From Mesorhizobium sp. (GTDB lineage Bacteria > Pseudomonadota > Alphaproteobacteria > Rhizobiales > Rhizobiaceae): a stretch of 64,000 nucleotides of DNA. The DNA lies in contig SUGL01000016.1 in assembly GCA_004963905.1 (NCBI GenBank), positions 1 to 64,000 of the forward strand, given 5' to 3'. Each line of letters starts with the position of its first letter. Position 1 is the stretch's first letter. Below are positions 1 through 9,776 of the stretch, piece by piece. The translations under genes and the position numbers were made by a program. The notes under the pieces are model-generated. The model was given only the letters and a program-made list of their open reading frames with translations, searched no databases and had not been told where the DNA came from.

Positions 1-60
1 AAAAGTGTTACCCATGTGTCCGGTACAAAACGTCACCTATGTCTCGGGTCGCTCACCGCG
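1..60. mobile_element. possible insertion-sequence end (remnant)
   Basis: Two similar iterated motifs, TGTTACCCATGTGTCCGGT near 6 and GTCACCTATGTCTCGGGT near 31, resemble the repeated subterminal sequences of IS21/IS481-like elements common in rhizobia. No transposase reading frame is visible to the right, so this would be only an end lying mostly outside the window. The assignment rests on memory of such ends and is weak. The rest of 61-259 shows no convincing gene. Confidence 0.3.
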
Positions 61-259
61 GTTTCGCTCGGCCTAGTTGGCCGCGAGCCACTCGTCGCCC
101 CGTGTAGCCACCATCCAACAAGCGATAGCTACCGGTTATGAAGCTCGCTTCGCCGCAAAGCAGAAGCAAGCCGGAGCCGACACGATCGCCGGACGCAAAT
201 CCCAGCGTGCTGGGCCTTGACCCTGCTCAAATCCAGAACCGGTTCTTCTTCGAGCTCGT

Positions 260-273
260 TTGACACGGATCAA
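260..273. promoter_or_regulatory. FNR/FixK-type box TTGACACGGATCAA
   Basis: Exact match to the 5-4-5 dyad TTGAY-N4-RTCAA. It lies 236 bases before the Hsp20 start, in otherwise gene-free DNA, which implies a long leader if it drives that gene. Confidence 0.7.
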
Positions 274-509
274 CGATGGCTGCTCGGACCGGTGCTTTGA
301 TGCCAAGCCTCGATAGGTCGAGCATGAACTGGCGATGCGGGCGCGACGATCCGCGCCAAACGCGGAAATCGCGAAGCAACGAACCGGTTCGGCGGGGTCG
401 CCTGTCGGGCGGGTCCGCTGGCCTCCAGCTCTGGCGCCTTTGGGGAAACCTGAGGTGGAAGAGCGGAGGCAGCGGTACTTGTCGATCAACTTGTCCGATG
501 GAGAGAACC

Positions 510-1049
510 ATGGCTGAAGCCGCCACCAAACTGCCTGTGAAATCCGAGAAGAATGCGCCCGCCGCCAGGTCGGATCACTGGACGGGGTCGTTCGAAAGCC
601 TGCGTCGCGAAATCGACCGGCTCTTCGATGATTTCCATCCTTTCGATTTTCGCCTGCCTTCCACCCGTTCGTTTTTCGGCCGCGAACTGCCTGCGCTGCG
701 AAGCGTTGGGTGGACCGTCGCGCCGGCGATGGACCTGGTCGAAAAGGCCCACGACTATGAAATCACGGCCGAGCTGCCGGGCATCGACGAAAAGAACGTC
801 GAGATCAAGCTCGCCAACAACGTGCTGACGATCAAGGGCGAGAAGAAGGAAGAGAAGGAGGAAAAGGAGAAGGATTACTACCTCTCGGAGCGCCGCTACG
901 GCTCCTTCCAGCGCTCGTTCCAGTTGCCTGAGGGGATCGACGCCGACAAGATCGACGCCAGCTTCACCAAGGGTGTTCTGACCGTGAAGCTGCCCAAGAC
1001 GGCCGAAGCCCAGAAGGCCGAGAAGAAGATCACCGTCAAGGCCGCATAG
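510..1049 (+). CDS. Hsp20/alpha-crystallin family small heat shock protein
   Basis: A 179-residue cytoplasmic holdase chaperone that binds unfolding proteins without ATP. The alpha-crystallin domain runs from about residue 70 (VAPAMDLVEKAHDYEI) to the C-terminus and holds the family motif GVLTVKLPK followed by a charged tail. A lysine/glutamate-rich loop (EKKEEKEEKEKD) sits mid-domain. An open frame extends upstream, but the ATG at 510 is chosen because GGAGAG lies a few bases before it and the family N-terminus fits. It is the first of the stress genes in the island and has an FNR-type box upstream. A perfect hairpin follows the stop. Confidence 0.93.
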   Translation: MAEAATKLPVKSEKNAPAARSDHWTGSFESLRREIDRLFDDFHPFDFRLPSTRSFFGRELPALRSVGWTVAPAMDLVEKAHDYEITAELPGIDEKNVEIKLANNVLTIKGEKKEEKEEKEKDYYLSERRYGSFQRSFQLPEGIDADKIDASFTKGVLTVKLPKTAEAQKAEKKITVKAA

Positions 1050-1065
1050 CGGCTCGAATGACCGC

Positions 1066-1098
1066 TTCCTCAGTGCGCCGAGGCGGTGCACTGAGGAA
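1066..1098 (+). terminator. hairpin terminator after hsp20
   Basis: A perfect 11-base inverted repeat (TTCCTCAGTGC and its complement) around an 11-base loop begins 17 bases after the Hsp20 stop. It has no clear T-tract. It lies between converging genes and could serve both. Confidence 0.6.
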
Positions 1099-1126
1099 GA
1101 AACCTTCCTGAAGGGCACTGGCTCGC

Positions 1127-1351
1127 TTACACCGCTGGATCGTCTGCCTCGGGAGAAGCAACCGGCTTCTGGGCTGTCTCCGCCTGGCGTTCCGCGATCT
1201 CGAGCTTCTGCTTCTCGCCCGTGAGCAAATCCTGAATCATGCGCCGCTTTTCCGGGTCGGTTTCCCCGGCGAGCAAGTCTTCAAAATGGGCGATGTTGGC
1301 CCGCGCAATGAACCGGTCCACGACAGTCCCTCGATCGTCGACAAGACGCAT
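1127..1351 (-). CDS. small hypothetical protein, charged helical
   Basis: A 74-residue reading frame converging on hsp20. The product is mostly helical and charged, with the stretch HFEDLLAGETDPEKRRMI resembling small uncharacterised rhizobial proteins that carry an ETD-RRxxxxLL pattern. It has no membrane segment or cysteine. No function can be given. It is supported by good codon use and its position, but its small size leaves some doubt. Confidence 0.55.
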   Translation of the reverse strand: MRLVDDRGTVVDRFIARANIAHFEDLLAGETDPEKRRMIQDLLTGEKQKLEIAERQAETAQKPVASPEADDPAV

Positions 1352-1475
1352 TGCTTGGAGACTATCCCTAATGACCTAGGTATCCCACCCATGCTCGTTC
1401 ACATTTGCCGCAGCCGCCTGCCAAACCGCTGCCGATCGGTCGAGTTCGGGCGCCAAGCATGAAGCGCGCGTCAAA

Positions 1476-1489
1476 TTGACCTAACGCAA
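1476..1489. promoter_or_regulatory. imperfect FNR-type box TTGACCTAACGCAA
   Basis: The left half-site is perfect (TTGAC) and the right is CGCAA. The box centre is 58 bases before the DUF2267 start, which suits a site at -41.5 with a short leader. Confidence 0.45.
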
Positions 1490-1540
1490 TGCGCGCGGGT
1501 CTGAATGGCGGAGAAAGGAACAGGTTGGAGGATCACGACG

Positions 1541-1969
1541 ATGACACACTCCGTCTCGCACACGTCCATCGCACATGCTGCCGAGCAGGCGCAGCAATGG
1601 GTGAACGAACTCGCCAAGGATTTGGACTGGAACGAGCAGAGCGCGTTCCGCCTGTTGAAGTCGGTGCTGCACGCTTTGCGCGATTGGCTCTCGCCGGAGG
1701 AAATGGCCGACCTGTCGGCCCAGTTGCCAACGCTGATCAGAGGTATCTACTTCGAAGGGTGGAACCCGGCCGAGCCGACATGGGAAAGGAAGAAGCGCGA
1801 CTTCGTGATCTGCGTTCGCAACAGTTTCGGCTACGAGCCGATGATCGACGTCGACAACGCAATCAGAGCGGTGTTCAGGCTCCTCGATCGTCACATCTCG
1901 CATGGCGAGATCGTCCAAGTCCGCAATTCGATGAAGAAATCGCTTCGTGAATTGTGGCCGGAGGGATGA
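1541..1969 (+). CDS. DUF2267 domain protein
   Basis: A 142-residue soluble protein of the DUF2267 family, recognised by the pattern VLHALRDWLSPEEMADL followed by AQLPTLIRGIYFEGWNP. The family is uncharacterised but is recurrent in stress islands of rhizobia. The ATG at 1541 is chosen over an earlier in-frame ATG at 1505 because GGAGGA lies 8 bases before it. The phosphoribosyltransferase gene starts 3 bases after its stop, so the two are co-transcribed, probably with the flavoprotein that follows. Confidence 0.85.
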   Translation: MTHSVSHTSIAHAAEQAQQWVNELAKDLDWNEQSAFRLLKSVLHALRDWLSPEEMADLSAQLPTLIRGIYFEGWNPAEPTWERKKRDFVICVRNSFGYEPMIDVDNAIRAVFRLLDRHISHGEIVQVRNSMKKSLRELWPEG

Positions 1970-1972
1970 TCG

Positions 1973-2701
1973 ATGTTTCGCGATCGCCATGAGGCTGGAC
2001 AGAGACTCGCGCTCGAGCTCGCCAAACTGACCCTGCAGGATCCGGTCGTCCTGGCATTGCCGCGGGGCGGCGTTCCCGTCGCCGCGGAGATGGCCAAGGC
2101 TCTCAAGGCGCCGCTGGATTTGATCCTCGTCCGCAAGGTCGGGGCCCCAGGCAATCCGGAACTGGCCGTTGCCGCTATCGTGGACGGAGATCCTCCGGAC
2201 GTCGTTCTCAACCGGGAAATCGTGGAAACCTATGGTCTGCGCGACGACGCGCTGCGTGTCCTGATCGCAGGGGAGCGTCCGGAGCTGGAGCGCCGTCGCA
2301 CGACATATCGCGGCGAGCTCGCGCCCTTGTCGGTTGCCGGCAAAACGGTGATTATCGTCGACGACGGGGCTGCCACCGGGACGACGATGAAGGTTGCCAT
2401 CCGTGCGATGAAGCGACGCTCGCCGCGTAAGATCGTTGTCGCGCTTCCGGTCGCGCCGGCGGAAACTGTGACCGATCTTGCCCAAGAAGCCGATTTGGTC
2501 ATCTGTCTCAGCCAGCCGGCCCGTTTCCGCGCGCTCAGCTATTACTACGTCAACTTCCCGCAGCTCTCCGATGGCGAGGTTCTCGACATCATGGATGAGG
2601 TTGCCCGGGCACGGGCCGGCAGCAGCGGCAGTAACGGAAGAAGACAGCCCGCCGCGCATGCCGCAAACAAATCACGGCAGAAAGCTCGCGCCGAAGAATA
2701 G
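1973..2701 (+). CDS. predicted phosphoribosyltransferase (COG1926 type)
   Basis: A 242-residue type I PRTase-fold protein. The PRPP-binding loop VIIVDDGAATGTT lies at residues 126-138, and LPRGGVPVA at 29-37 is the usual N-terminal signature of the COG1926 group. Substrate and reaction are unknown. Members of this group occur in the mycobacterial DosR dormancy regulon (Rv0571c, part of Rv2030c), which fits the stress setting here. The tail from about residue 215 is Ser/Gly/Arg-rich and probably disordered. It is tightly linked to DUF2267 upstream and a PNPOx-fold gene downstream. Confidence 0.88.
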   Translation: MFRDRHEAGQRLALELAKLTLQDPVVLALPRGGVPVAAEMAKALKAPLDLILVRKVGAPGNPELAVAAIVDGDPPDVVLNREIVETYGLRDDALRVLIAGERPELERRRTTYRGELAPLSVAGKTVIIVDDGAATGTTMKVAIRAMKRRSPRKIVVALPVAPAETVTDLAQEADLVICLSQPARFRALSYYYVNFPQLSDGEVLDIMDEVARARAGSSGSNGRRQPAAHAANKSRQKARAEE

Positions 2702-2710
2702 GAGTTCCAG

Positions 2711-3163
2711 ATGCACATCCGCACGCTTTCCGTCCTGGAATGCACAAAAATCCTAACGGCCAGTCGCGTCGGCCGCCTGGCCTGCGCCAAGGATGGGCAA
2801 CCCTATATCGTTCCGTTCTACTTCGCCCATGCGGACAATCACCTCTATGCCTTTTCCATGCCGGGCAAGAAGATCGACTGGATGCGCACCAATCCTCTCG
2901 TGTCCGTCCAGGTCGACGAACGCGGCACGGGACGAGGTTGGAAAAGCGTGATCGTCAACGGCCGCTATGAGGAGCTCCCCGATCGGATTGGACACAAGGT
3001 CCTGCGTGATCACGCCTGGTCCGTCTTGAGCAACAAGCATGCCGACTGGTGGGAGCCAGGCGCGCTCAAGCCGGCGACGTCCTCGGAGGCGGAGCATCTT
3101 CCCCACGTGTTCTTCAGGATCTTCATCGCGGAGGTTTCGGGCCGCGAGGCGATGGAAATCTGA
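2711..3163 (+). CDS. pyridoxamine 5'-phosphate oxidase-like flavoprotein (Nim/DosR type)
   Basis: A 150-residue split-barrel FMN-binding protein. The N-terminal pattern LTASRVGRLACAKDGQPYIVPF matches in layout the pyridoxamine-oxidase-related and NimA-like proteins that bind flavin or F420/haem. Substrate cannot be inferred. It starts 9 bases after the PRTase stop, with GGAGTT just before its ATG, so it is third in the operon. Relatives often accompany universal stress proteins in hypoxia islands. Confidence 0.85.
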   Translation: MHIRTLSVLECTKILTASRVGRLACAKDGQPYIVPFYFAHADNHLYAFSMPGKKIDWMRTNPLVSVQVDERGTGRGWKSVIVNGRYEELPDRIGHKVLRDHAWSVLSNKHADWWEPGALKPATSSEAEHLPHVFFRIFIAEVSGREAMEI

Positions 3164-3241
3164 TCCCTATGGCGAGCCCCGGCGGAAGCTGCGCCGGGCC
3201 GACCGTTGGTCGAAGCGGTCGACGACACACGCCGTCCATTT

Positions 3242-3330
3242 AAAGCGCGTCGACGACGCGCTTTAAGCCCTTGTTTTGATGCATGTCGTTATCCCAAAAC
3301 CGCTGCGCACTTTTGGGCGACATGCATTAA
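3242..3330. repeat. RIME-like palindromic intergenic element, copy 1
   Basis: Two palindromes in tandem. The first is a perfect 23-base dyad at 3242-3264 with arms AAAGCGCGTCG. The second is a hairpin at 3281-3325 with arms GCATGTCG and CCCAAAA paired to TTTTGGG and CGACATGC. Near-identical hairpins recur at 17434 and 55318, and related copies lie at 11151 and 19721. It resembles the rhizobial intergenic mosaic elements. Confidence 0.8.
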
Positions 3331-3341
3331 GGTGGCTCGTC

Positions 3342-4586
3342 ATGGATACGCTCATAGCCCAGCTTGGGGTCGCCCTGGCGATAGGATTGCTCGTCGGGTT
3401 GGAACGCGGCTGGAGAGAGCGCGATGCGCCCGATCGCAGCCGCACGGCCGGCATTCGTACATTCGGCATATCGGGGTTGCTCGGCGGTGTTGTCGCGGCT
3501 TTAGCCAAGGCGCTCGCGGCGAATTCCGTGCTGGTCGCGGGCTTCATCGCGTTCGCAGCCATTTTTGCATGGTACAAGGCACGCGAAGCCGCGCACGATG
3601 AGGATTACAGCGTCACGACCGTCATCGCGGGCCTTGCCGTCTTCGCCCTTGGAGCACTCTGCGTGGCCGGCGATTTCAGGGTTGCAGCCGCGGGCGGCGC
3701 AGCCCTCGCGGCACTTCTCGCAAGCCGCGAGGTCCTGCACGGTCTCTTGCAGCGCCTGACCTGGATAGAGCTTCGCTCGGCGTTGATACTTGCAGCGATG
3801 AGCGTGATCGTGCTGCCCCTGCTGCCTGACCGCACATTGGACCCCTGGGGCGGCTTCAACCCGCGCGAGATCTGGCTCCTGACGGTGCTGATGGCCTCGA
3901 TCTCGTTTGCCGGCTACGTTGCGGTACGCGTCCTCGGAAACGCTCGCGGCCTGATTGTCAGCGCGCTTGCCGGCGCGGTCGTCTCATCCACCGCTGTCAC
4001 CTTGTCGCTGGCCCGCACGGCCAACGCAGCGAACAATTCCTTGTCTTTTGTGGGCGCGGCATCGCTGGCGGCGACGGTTTCGATCTTGCGTGTCTGCCTT
4101 GTCGTTCTGGCCCTCACGCCGGGCGTGGCCGCGTTCATCGCTGCGCCCGCGCTCGCTGCCGCGCTGGCATTCGCCGCCTGCGGAGCAATCGCATTGGGCA
4201 TCCATGGCCAGAAACCGGAGAACCCTGCCCCGACGCGCAATCCATTCGAATTGACGCCTCTCCTGATCTTTGCGTTGCTGTTCGCCTTCGCTTCGACGGC
4301 GAGCGCCGCGCTCGCCTCCCGGTTTCAGGAACAGGGCCTGCTGGCGAGTTCCGCGATCGCGGGCGCGTTCGATGTCGATGCTTCAGTGCTCAGCGCCCTA
4401 CGCCTGGTCAAGAATTCAATCTCGATCGAAACGGTCGGACATGCGGTGCTGACGGCGCTGATGGCCAACGCGGTCGGACGCCTTTCGCTGGCGGCATTCG
4501 CGGGTCCGGTGAGCTTCTGGCTGCCCCTGGCCGGCATGACTTTGATCGCCGCGGCTGCGGGCTACAGCGCCATGCAACTCCTGTAG
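3342..4586 (+). CDS. MgtC/SapB-DUF4010 family membrane protein
   Basis: A 414-residue polytopic inner-membrane protein. The N-terminal third is MgtC-like (LGVALAIGLLVGLERGWRER, then a SRTAGIRTFGISGLLGG loop) and the C-terminal two thirds are a DUF4010 membrane domain, with about a dozen hydrophobic segments. Function is not established; MgtC relatives act in Mg2+ or acid stress. An open frame reaches back into the repeat at 3276, but the ATG at 3342 (with GGTGG upstream) gives the family N-terminus. It is monocistronic. Confidence 0.85.
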   Translation: MDTLIAQLGVALAIGLLVGLERGWRERDAPDRSRTAGIRTFGISGLLGGVVAALAKALAANSVLVAGFIAFAAIFAWYKAREAAHDEDYSVTTVIAGLAVFALGALCVAGDFRVAAAGGAALAALLASREVLHGLLQRLTWIELRSALILAAMSVIVLPLLPDRTLDPWGGFNPREIWLLTVLMASISFAGYVAVRVLGNARGLIVSALAGAVVSSTAVTLSLARTANAANNSLSFVGAASLAATVSILRVCLVVLALTPGVAAFIAAPALAAALAFAACGAIALGIHGQKPENPAPTRNPFELTPLLIFALLFAFASTASAALASRFQEQGLLASSAIAGAFDVDASVLSALRLVKNSISIETVGHAVLTALMANAVGRLSLAAFAGPVSFWLPLAGMTLIAAAAGYSAMQLL

Positions 4587-4638
4587 CGATCCGCACCGGC
4601 TTTGTCTGCGCGCGGCGGCTCCCCCGGGGAAACCGGAT

Positions 4639-4652
4639 TTGACCCGCGTCAA
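4639..4652. promoter_or_regulatory. FNR-type box TTGACCCGCGTCAA
   Basis: Exact consensus dyad centred 66 bases before arcD. A site at -41.5 would put the start of transcription near 4687, giving a 25-base leader for the arc operon. Confidence 0.8.
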
Positions 4653-4711
4653 GGCTGCCGCTCTCTCTTTCCTGTTGGATCCTCCCACTGTTCGCAATTC
4701 GGGAGCGCATC

Positions 4712-6178
4712 ATGTCCACGACGGAAATCAATGTCCCAATCCGGGAAGCCGGGGCCACGGCATCGACGAAACTACGACTGGGATCTCTGACAGCCCTCGT
4801 CATCGGCTCGATGGTGGGCTCGGGCGTGTTCAGCCTGCCGCAGAACATGGCGGCAGGCGCCGGCCCTCTGGCCATCCTGATCGGCTGGGCGATCACCGCC
4901 GTCGGCATGCTCGCGCTGGTGTTCGTCTACCAGTCGCTGGCGGTACGTCGACCCGAACTCGACGCAGGTCCGTATGCCTATGCCAAGGCAGGCTTCGGTC
5001 CCTTCGTCGGGTTCAACAGCGCCTGGGGCTACTGGATCAGCGCGTGGGTCGGCAACGTCTCCTACGCCGTGATCGTCTTCAGCGCTTTATCCTATTTCTT
5101 CCCTGCCTTCGGTGACGGGAATACATGGCAGGCGGTGCTCGGCGCGTCGATCCTGTTGTGGATCATCCACTTCCTCATTCTTGCGGGCATTCGCCAGGCT
5201 GCGATCGTCAACACCATCGTGACCGTGGCCAAGATTGCGCCAGTCGTCCTTTTCGTCGGGATAGTCGCCGTCGCCTTCAAGCTCAATGTCTGGACACTCG
5301 ACTTCACCGGGCTCGGCAACGCCTCCCTCGGCACCATCGCCGCCCAGGTCAAGAGCACGATGCTTGTAACGCTATGGGTCTTCATCGGCATCGAAGGCGC
5401 CAGCGTCTTCTCCGCCCGGGCGGAACGCCGCAAGGACATCGCGACCGCGACCGTGCTCGGCTTCTTCACCTGCCTCGCGCTCTACGCGCTGGTCTCGCTC
5501 CTTTCGCTGGGCATCCTGAGCCAACCCGACCTTGCCGCCCTGAAGAACCCGTCGATGGCGGGCGTGCTGGAGGCGGTCGTCGGGCCATGGGGCGCCGCGC
5601 TCATCAATCTCGCGCTCGTGGTCTCGGTCGTCGGCGCTTTCTTGAGTTGGACGCTGCTCGCCGCGGAGGTTCCCCATGTCGCAGGCAAGGACGGGACGAT
5701 GCCGAAGTTCTTCGGCCGGGAAAGCGAACGCGGCGTTCCCTCGACGTCGCTGCTGATCACCAACCTGCTCGTGCAGGCCTTCCTGGTGATCACGCTCTTT
5801 GCGCAGAGCACCTACCAGGCGCTCTTCTACATCGCCTCGGCCGCCATCCTCGTGCCCTACATCTTCTCCGGAGCTTTCGCCGCCAAGCTGGCTTGGACCG
5901 GGGAAAGCTATGCGAGCGGCGAGCGGCGCACCGGAGCTCTCTTTGCCGGCGTGCTGGCGACGATCTACGGGCTGTGGCTGGTCTACGCAGCCGGGCCTGC
6001 GTACCTGTTCATGTGCGCGATCCTCTATGCACCGGGCATCATCTTCTACGTCTGGGCTCGTCGCGAAGGCAATCAGCGCATCTTCCATCCGGTGGAGGCC
6101 ATCATCGCAGTCGCGCTCGTCGCGGTAGCTCTCCTTGCCGTCTACGAGATGTGGACCGGCGCCGTCAGCGCGCTTTGA
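4712..6178 (+). CDS. arcD: arginine/ornithine antiporter, APC family
   Basis: A 488-residue inner-membrane exchanger with about 12 to 14 helices. The APC signature is at the start ([22 protein letters not shown]). It resembles the basic amino acid/polyamine antiporters (APA family) that swap external arginine for ornithine, the transport step of the arginine deiminase pathway. It is first in the arcDABC operon: arcA starts 11 bases after its stop. An FNR-type box sits in the promoter. Specificity for arginine/ornithine is inferred from the operon. Confidence 0.92.
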   Translation: MSTTEINVPIREAGATASTKLRLGSLTALVIGSMVGSGVFSLPQNMAAGAGPLAILIGWAITAVGMLALVFVYQSLAVRRPELDAGPYAYAKAGFGPFVGFNSAWGYWISAWVGNVSYAVIVFSALSYFFPAFGDGNTWQAVLGASILLWIIHFLILAGIRQAAIVNTIVTVAKIAPVVLFVGIVAVAFKLNVWTLDFTGLGNASLGTIAAQVKSTMLVTLWVFIGIEGASVFSARAERRKDIATATVLGFFTCLALYALVSLLSLGILSQPDLAALKNPSMAGVLEAVVGPWGAALINLALVVSVVGAFLSWTLLAAEVPHVAGKDGTMPKFFGRESERGVPSTSLLITNLLVQAFLVITLFAQSTYQALFYIASAAILVPYIFSGAFAAKLAWTGESYASGERRTGALFAGVLATIYGLWLVYAAGPAYLFMCAILYAPGIIFYVWARREGNQRIFHPVEAIIAVALVAVALLAVYEMWTGAVSAL

Positions 6179-6189
6179 GAGGTGGCCCC

Positions 6190-7404
6190 ATGGCAAATCT
6201 GGGGGTCCACTCGGAAGTCGGTCGCCTGCGCGAGGTGATGGTCCACAGGCCGGATCTCAGCCTGCGCAGGCTGACGCCGGAGAACTGCAAGGCGCTGCTG
6301 TTCGACGACGTGCTGTGGGTGAAGCGAGCGCGACAGGAACACGACATTTTCGTCGATGCGTTGCGCGAACGCGGGGTGGTGGTTCACTCGTTCGGCGAGC
6401 TCCTTGCCGAGACCATGGCCATCGGCAAGGCGCGCGACTGGCTTCTCGATCGCCGCGTGCATGCCGGTGTCGTCGGCCTAGACATGGTCGACGAGATGCG
6501 GGGATGGCTGAACGAGATGCCGGCCGATCTGCTGGCCAGCTGTCTCGTCGGCGGCATTGCCCGCGCCGAGCTGCCGTTCGAGCCCAAGGGACTGACCGGA
6601 AGAACGCTGGCGCCGCAGGATTTCGTGCTGCCGCCGCTGCCGAACCAGCTCTTCACCCGCGACAGTTCCTGCTGGATTTATCGCTCGGTCTCGGTCAACG
6701 CCATGTATTGGCCCGCCAGGCGGCCCGAAGCGGCCAACGTCGAGGCTGTCTATCGCTTCCATCCGCGGTTTCGCGACAGCGGCATCCCGTTCGTATCGCC
6801 CGCAGGGGGACCGGGCGTCAGCCTGGAGGGCGGAGACGTCATGCCGGTCGGCGGCGGCATCGTGCTCGTCGGCATGGGCGAACGCACCACGCCGCAGGCG
6901 GTGGGCGACCTTGCCCGCAGCCTGTTTGCCGCCGGAGAGGCCACGCGCGTCATCGCGGCGCTGATGCCGCGCGACCGCTCCTTCATGCATCTCGACACCG
7001 TCTTCACCTTCTGCGACCGGGACCTTGCCACCATGTATCCGCCCGTGGTCGAACGGCTGCGCAGCTTCTCGATCCGGCCTGGAGACGGCGATGCGGCGGT
7101 CGAGGTCAGGGAAGAAAATGCCCCCTTTACCACGGTCGTCGCGGAGGCGCTTGGGCTGAAATCGCTGCGGATCATCGCCACCGGCGGCGACCGCTACGAG
7201 GCCGAGCGCGAGCAATGGGACGACGGCAACAACGTCGTCGCGGTCGAGCCAGGCGTCGTCATCGGCTACGACCGCAACGTCTACACCAACACGCTTCTGC
7301 GCCGCGCGGGGATCGAGGTGATCACCGTCGAGGGCGCCGAGCTCAGCCGCGGCCGCGGCGGTGGCCACTGCATGACCTGCCCCATCGCACGCGACCCGCT
7401 CTGA
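6190..7404 (+). CDS. arcA: arginine deiminase
   Basis: A 404-residue enzyme that hydrolyses arginine to citrulline and ammonia in the cytoplasm. The catalytic cysteine is C394 in GGGHCMTCP near the C-terminus. LFTRDSS and FMHLDTVFT are the conserved substrate-site segments. The frame is open far upstream in another phase of arcD, but the ATG at 6190, just after the arcD stop with GAGGTGG before it, gives the normal family length. Besides ATP supply, the ammonia released can buffer acid. Confidence 0.96.
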   Translation: MANLGVHSEVGRLREVMVHRPDLSLRRLTPENCKALLFDDVLWVKRARQEHDIFVDALRERGVVVHSFGELLAETMAIGKARDWLLDRRVHAGVVGLDMVDEMRGWLNEMPADLLASCLVGGIARAELPFEPKGLTGRTLAPQDFVLPPLPNQLFTRDSSCWIYRSVSVNAMYWPARRPEAANVEAVYRFHPRFRDSGIPFVSPAGGPGVSLEGGDVMPVGGGIVLVGMGERTTPQAVGDLARSLFAAGEATRVIAALMPRDRSFMHLDTVFTFCDRDLATMYPPVVERLRSFSIRPGDGDAAVEVREENAPFTTVVAEALGLKSLRIIATGGDRYEAEREQWDDGNNVVAVEPGVVIGYDRNVYTNTLLRRAGIEVITVEGAELSRGRGGGHCMTCPIARDPL

Positions 7405-7416
7405 AAGGACCCCAAA

Positions 7417-8418
7417 ATGTCGATCAACCTGCATGGCCGCTCGGTGCTTTCGCTGGACGACCTCTCGGCCGAGGAGATCCGCTTTCTCCTGAAGCTGGCC
7501 GCCGACCTCAAGGCCGCCAAGCAAGCCGGGCACGAGACGCCGCGTCTCGTCCGCAAAAACATCGCGCTGATCTTCGAAAAGGACTCCACCCGCACGCGGA
7601 CGGGATTCGAGGTGGCCGCCTACGATCAGGGTGCCCACGTCACCTATTTCGGCCCCACCGGCAGTCATATCGGACACAAGGAGTCCATGAAGGATACTGC
7701 GCGCGTGCTCGGCCGGATGTATGACGCAATCGAGTATCGCGGCTTTGCGCAGCACCAGGCCGAGTTGCTTGCCGCGCATGCCGGCGTGCCTGTGTACAAC
7801 GGCCTGACGGACGAGGCGCATCCGACGCAGATCCTGGCCGATTTCATGACCATGCGCGAGTTCACGCACAAGCATCTTTCGGACATGACCGTCGCTTTCG
7901 TCGGCGAGGGTCGGGACAATGTCGCCCAGTCCCTGGCGGTAGGCGCCGCCAAGGTCGGCATCGACATACGCATTGCTTCACCGAGGGAGCTTTGGCCGGA
8001 CGAGGAATTCTGCGCCCATGTGAGAACCCTGGCGGAACGCAGCGGCGGCCGCTTCAGACTGGACGAGGACGTCAAGAGCTGTGTCGAAGGTGCGGACTTC
8101 ATATACACGGATGTCTGGCTCTCGATGGGCGAGGACAAGTCCGGCTGGCCGGAGCGCATTCGTCAGCTGACGCCTTATCGGGTGACGAGCGAAGTGATGT
8201 CGGCCAGCGGCAATCCGCACGTGAAATTCATGCATTGCCTGCCGGCATTCCACGACACCGAGACCGAAGTCGGCGCCTATGTCGCGCGCGAATATGGGAT
8301 CGACTGCATGGAGGTCTCCGACGAGGTGTTCGAGTCGGGCGCGTCGATCGTCTTCGACCAGGCGGAAAACCGCATGCACACGATCAAGGCGCTGCTCGTC
8401 GCCACGATCGGCAACTGA
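7417..8418 (+). CDS. arcB: ornithine carbamoyltransferase, catabolic
   Basis: A 333-residue cytoplasmic enzyme that splits citrulline with phosphate into ornithine and carbamoyl phosphate. The carbamoyl-phosphate loop STRTR is at residues 57-61 and the ornithine-site HCLP at 273-276. Its place between arcA and arcC marks it as the catabolic form rather than the biosynthetic ArgF. It starts 12 bases after the arcA stop, with AAAGGACC upstream. Confidence 0.96.
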   Translation: MSINLHGRSVLSLDDLSAEEIRFLLKLAADLKAAKQAGHETPRLVRKNIALIFEKDSTRTRTGFEVAAYDQGAHVTYFGPTGSHIGHKESMKDTARVLGRMYDAIEYRGFAQHQAELLAAHAGVPVYNGLTDEAHPTQILADFMTMREFTHKHLSDMTVAFVGEGRDNVAQSLAVGAAKVGIDIRIASPRELWPDEEFCAHVRTLAERSGGRFRLDEDVKSCVEGADFIYTDVWLSMGEDKSGWPERIRQLTPYRVTSEVMSASGNPHVKFMHCLPAFHDTETEVGAYVAREYGIDCMEVSDEVFESGASIVFDQAENRMHTIKALLVATIGN

Positions 8419-8419
8419 C

Positions 8420-9322
8420 ATGCTGATCGTCGCCGCGCTCGGTGGGAACGCGCTGCTGCGGCGCGGCGAGCCTATGACCGCCGAGAACCAACGCAGCAAC
8501 GTCAAGCGCGCCGCGTCCGTTCTGGCGGCGCTCATCGGCGAAGGCCATTCGCTCGTCATCACGCACGGCAACGGCCCGCAGGTCGGACTGCTCGCGCTCC
8601 AGTCGGCCGCTTCGAAAGAAGGGACCTTCCCGCTCGATGTTCTCGGCGCCGAGAGCGCCGGCATGATCGGTTACATGATCGAGCAGGAGCTCGCCAACCT
8701 CGCCAGCCAGAGGTTGTTCGCGACGCTGCTGACGCAGGTGAAAGTCGACTCGCAAGATCCGGCCTTTGCGCATCCGACGAAACCGATAGGCCCCGTCTAT
8801 GACGAGGCGACCGCGCGACGGCTCGCAAGCGAGCGTGGCTGGGCAGTTGCGCCCGACGGCGACAAATGGCGCCGCGTCGTGCCCTCGCCGAGGCCGCTCG
8901 AGATTCTGGAAGCATCGGTGATCTCTTTGCTTGTCGAGCGCGGCGTCATCGTCATTTGCACGGGCGGCGGCGGAGTCCCGGTGATAGCCGGGGATGACGG
9001 CAGCCTCCGCGGCGTCGAAGCCGTCATCGACAAGGATCTGGCGAGCTCGCTCTTGGCGCGCCAGTTGAAGGCCGACATGCTGCTCATGCTGACCGATGTC
9101 GATGCGGTCTATGTCGGCTACGGCACGCCGGACGCTCGCGCGCTTCGTAAAGTCGGGGCAACGGAATTGTCCGGGCGCAATTTCCCGGCCGGCTCGATGG
9201 GCCCTAAGATCAGCGCCGCGATCGAATTCGCCCAAGCCACCGGCAAGCCGTCGGCGATCGGGCGGCTCGAGGACGCGGTGGAGATCGTCAAAGGTCGGCA
9301 GGGCACTCGGTTCGAGGCCTAG
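8420..9322 (+). CDS. arcC: carbamate kinase
   Basis: A 300-residue enzyme that transfers phosphate from carbamoyl phosphate to ADP, the ATP-yielding step of the pathway. It has the amino-acid-kinase fold: [11 protein letters not shown] at the N-terminus, THGNGPQVG, and CTGGGGVPV for the nucleotide site. The ATG at 8420 lies 1 base after the arcB stop, so the two are translationally coupled. It is the last gene of arcDABC. The next gene is on the other strand and converges. Confidence 0.96.
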   Translation: MLIVAALGGNALLRRGEPMTAENQRSNVKRAASVLAALIGEGHSLVITHGNGPQVGLLALQSAASKEGTFPLDVLGAESAGMIGYMIEQELANLASQRLFATLLTQVKVDSQDPAFAHPTKPIGPVYDEATARRLASERGWAVAPDGDKWRRVVPSPRPLEILEASVISLLVERGVIVICTGGGGVPVIAGDDGSLRGVEAVIDKDLASSLLARQLKADMLLMLTDVDAVYVGYGTPDARALRKVGATELSGRNFPAGSMGPKISAAIEFAQATGKPSAIGRLEDAVEIVKGRQGTRFEA

Positions 9323-9345
9323 AGCAGTTCGCCCGCTGACGCCGG

Positions 9346-9708
9346 CTATTCGCCGAGCACACGGCGCCTTTCCTCGAACTCTTCCTTGTCGATCTCGCCG
9401 CGCGCAAATCGCTCCCGAAGAATGTCGAGCGGTGTGCGACCCGCGACCGAGTGGTGCGGTGACATTGGCCCCGACCACGGTCCACCCAGCCCGCGGACGA
9501 GAAGGACCACGGCAACCACCAGTATCGCGAGGAAGAGGATCATGAACAGCGGACCGAAGATCATGGCGTACCAACCTCCGCCCCACATCATGTGAGGTCC
9601 CCAATCGTACCTTCCGATGTCGGACGGCACCTGCGCCCATGCCGCACCGGGGACAAGGGTCATAGCAGCGCTCGCTGCCGCGACGGACTTCATCAAAGCC
9701 TTCTGCAT
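9346..9708 (-). CDS. SHOCT domain membrane protein
   Basis: A 120-residue protein with a signal-like or first membrane helix at residues 8-26, a strongly hydrophobic helix at about 50-72, and a C-terminal SHOCT motif (PLDILRERFARGEIDKEEFEERRRVL). SHOCT domains are short C-terminal adaptors of unknown function. The gene is alone and convergent with arcC. An imperfect FNR-type box lies 61 bases before its ATG. Confidence 0.85.
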   Translation of the reverse strand: MQKALMKSVAAASAAMTLVPGAAWAQVPSDIGRYDWGPHMMWGGGWYAMIFGPLFMILFLAILVVAVVLLVRGLGGPWSGPMSPHHSVAGRTPLDILRERFARGEIDKEEFEERRRVLGE

Positions 9709-9762
9709 TGGCTTGCTCCATCTTGAACGGACAACATTCTAGGCCGTCGATCGGGTTCCACT

Positions 9763-9776
9763 TTGCGCGAGATCAA
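9763..9776. promoter_or_regulatory. imperfect FNR-type box TTGCGCGAGATCAA
   Basis: One perfect half (ATCAA) and one TTGCG half. It lies between the divergent SHOCT and MFS genes and is well placed (centre 61 bases upstream) for the SHOCT gene. Confidence 0.5.

Noticed and set aside
276..509. N-terminal extension of the Hsp20 frame
   Set aside because: It overlaps no conserved domain and starts just after the FNR-type box. GGAGAG and the family N-terminus point to 510.
5125..7724. Two very long open frames (5125-7404 upstream part and 6135-7724) overlapping arcD, arcA and arcB
   Set aside because: They are out-of-phase frames kept open by high GC. Their products are Arg/His-rich with no family match, while arcD, arcA and arcB have full motifs in the other phase.
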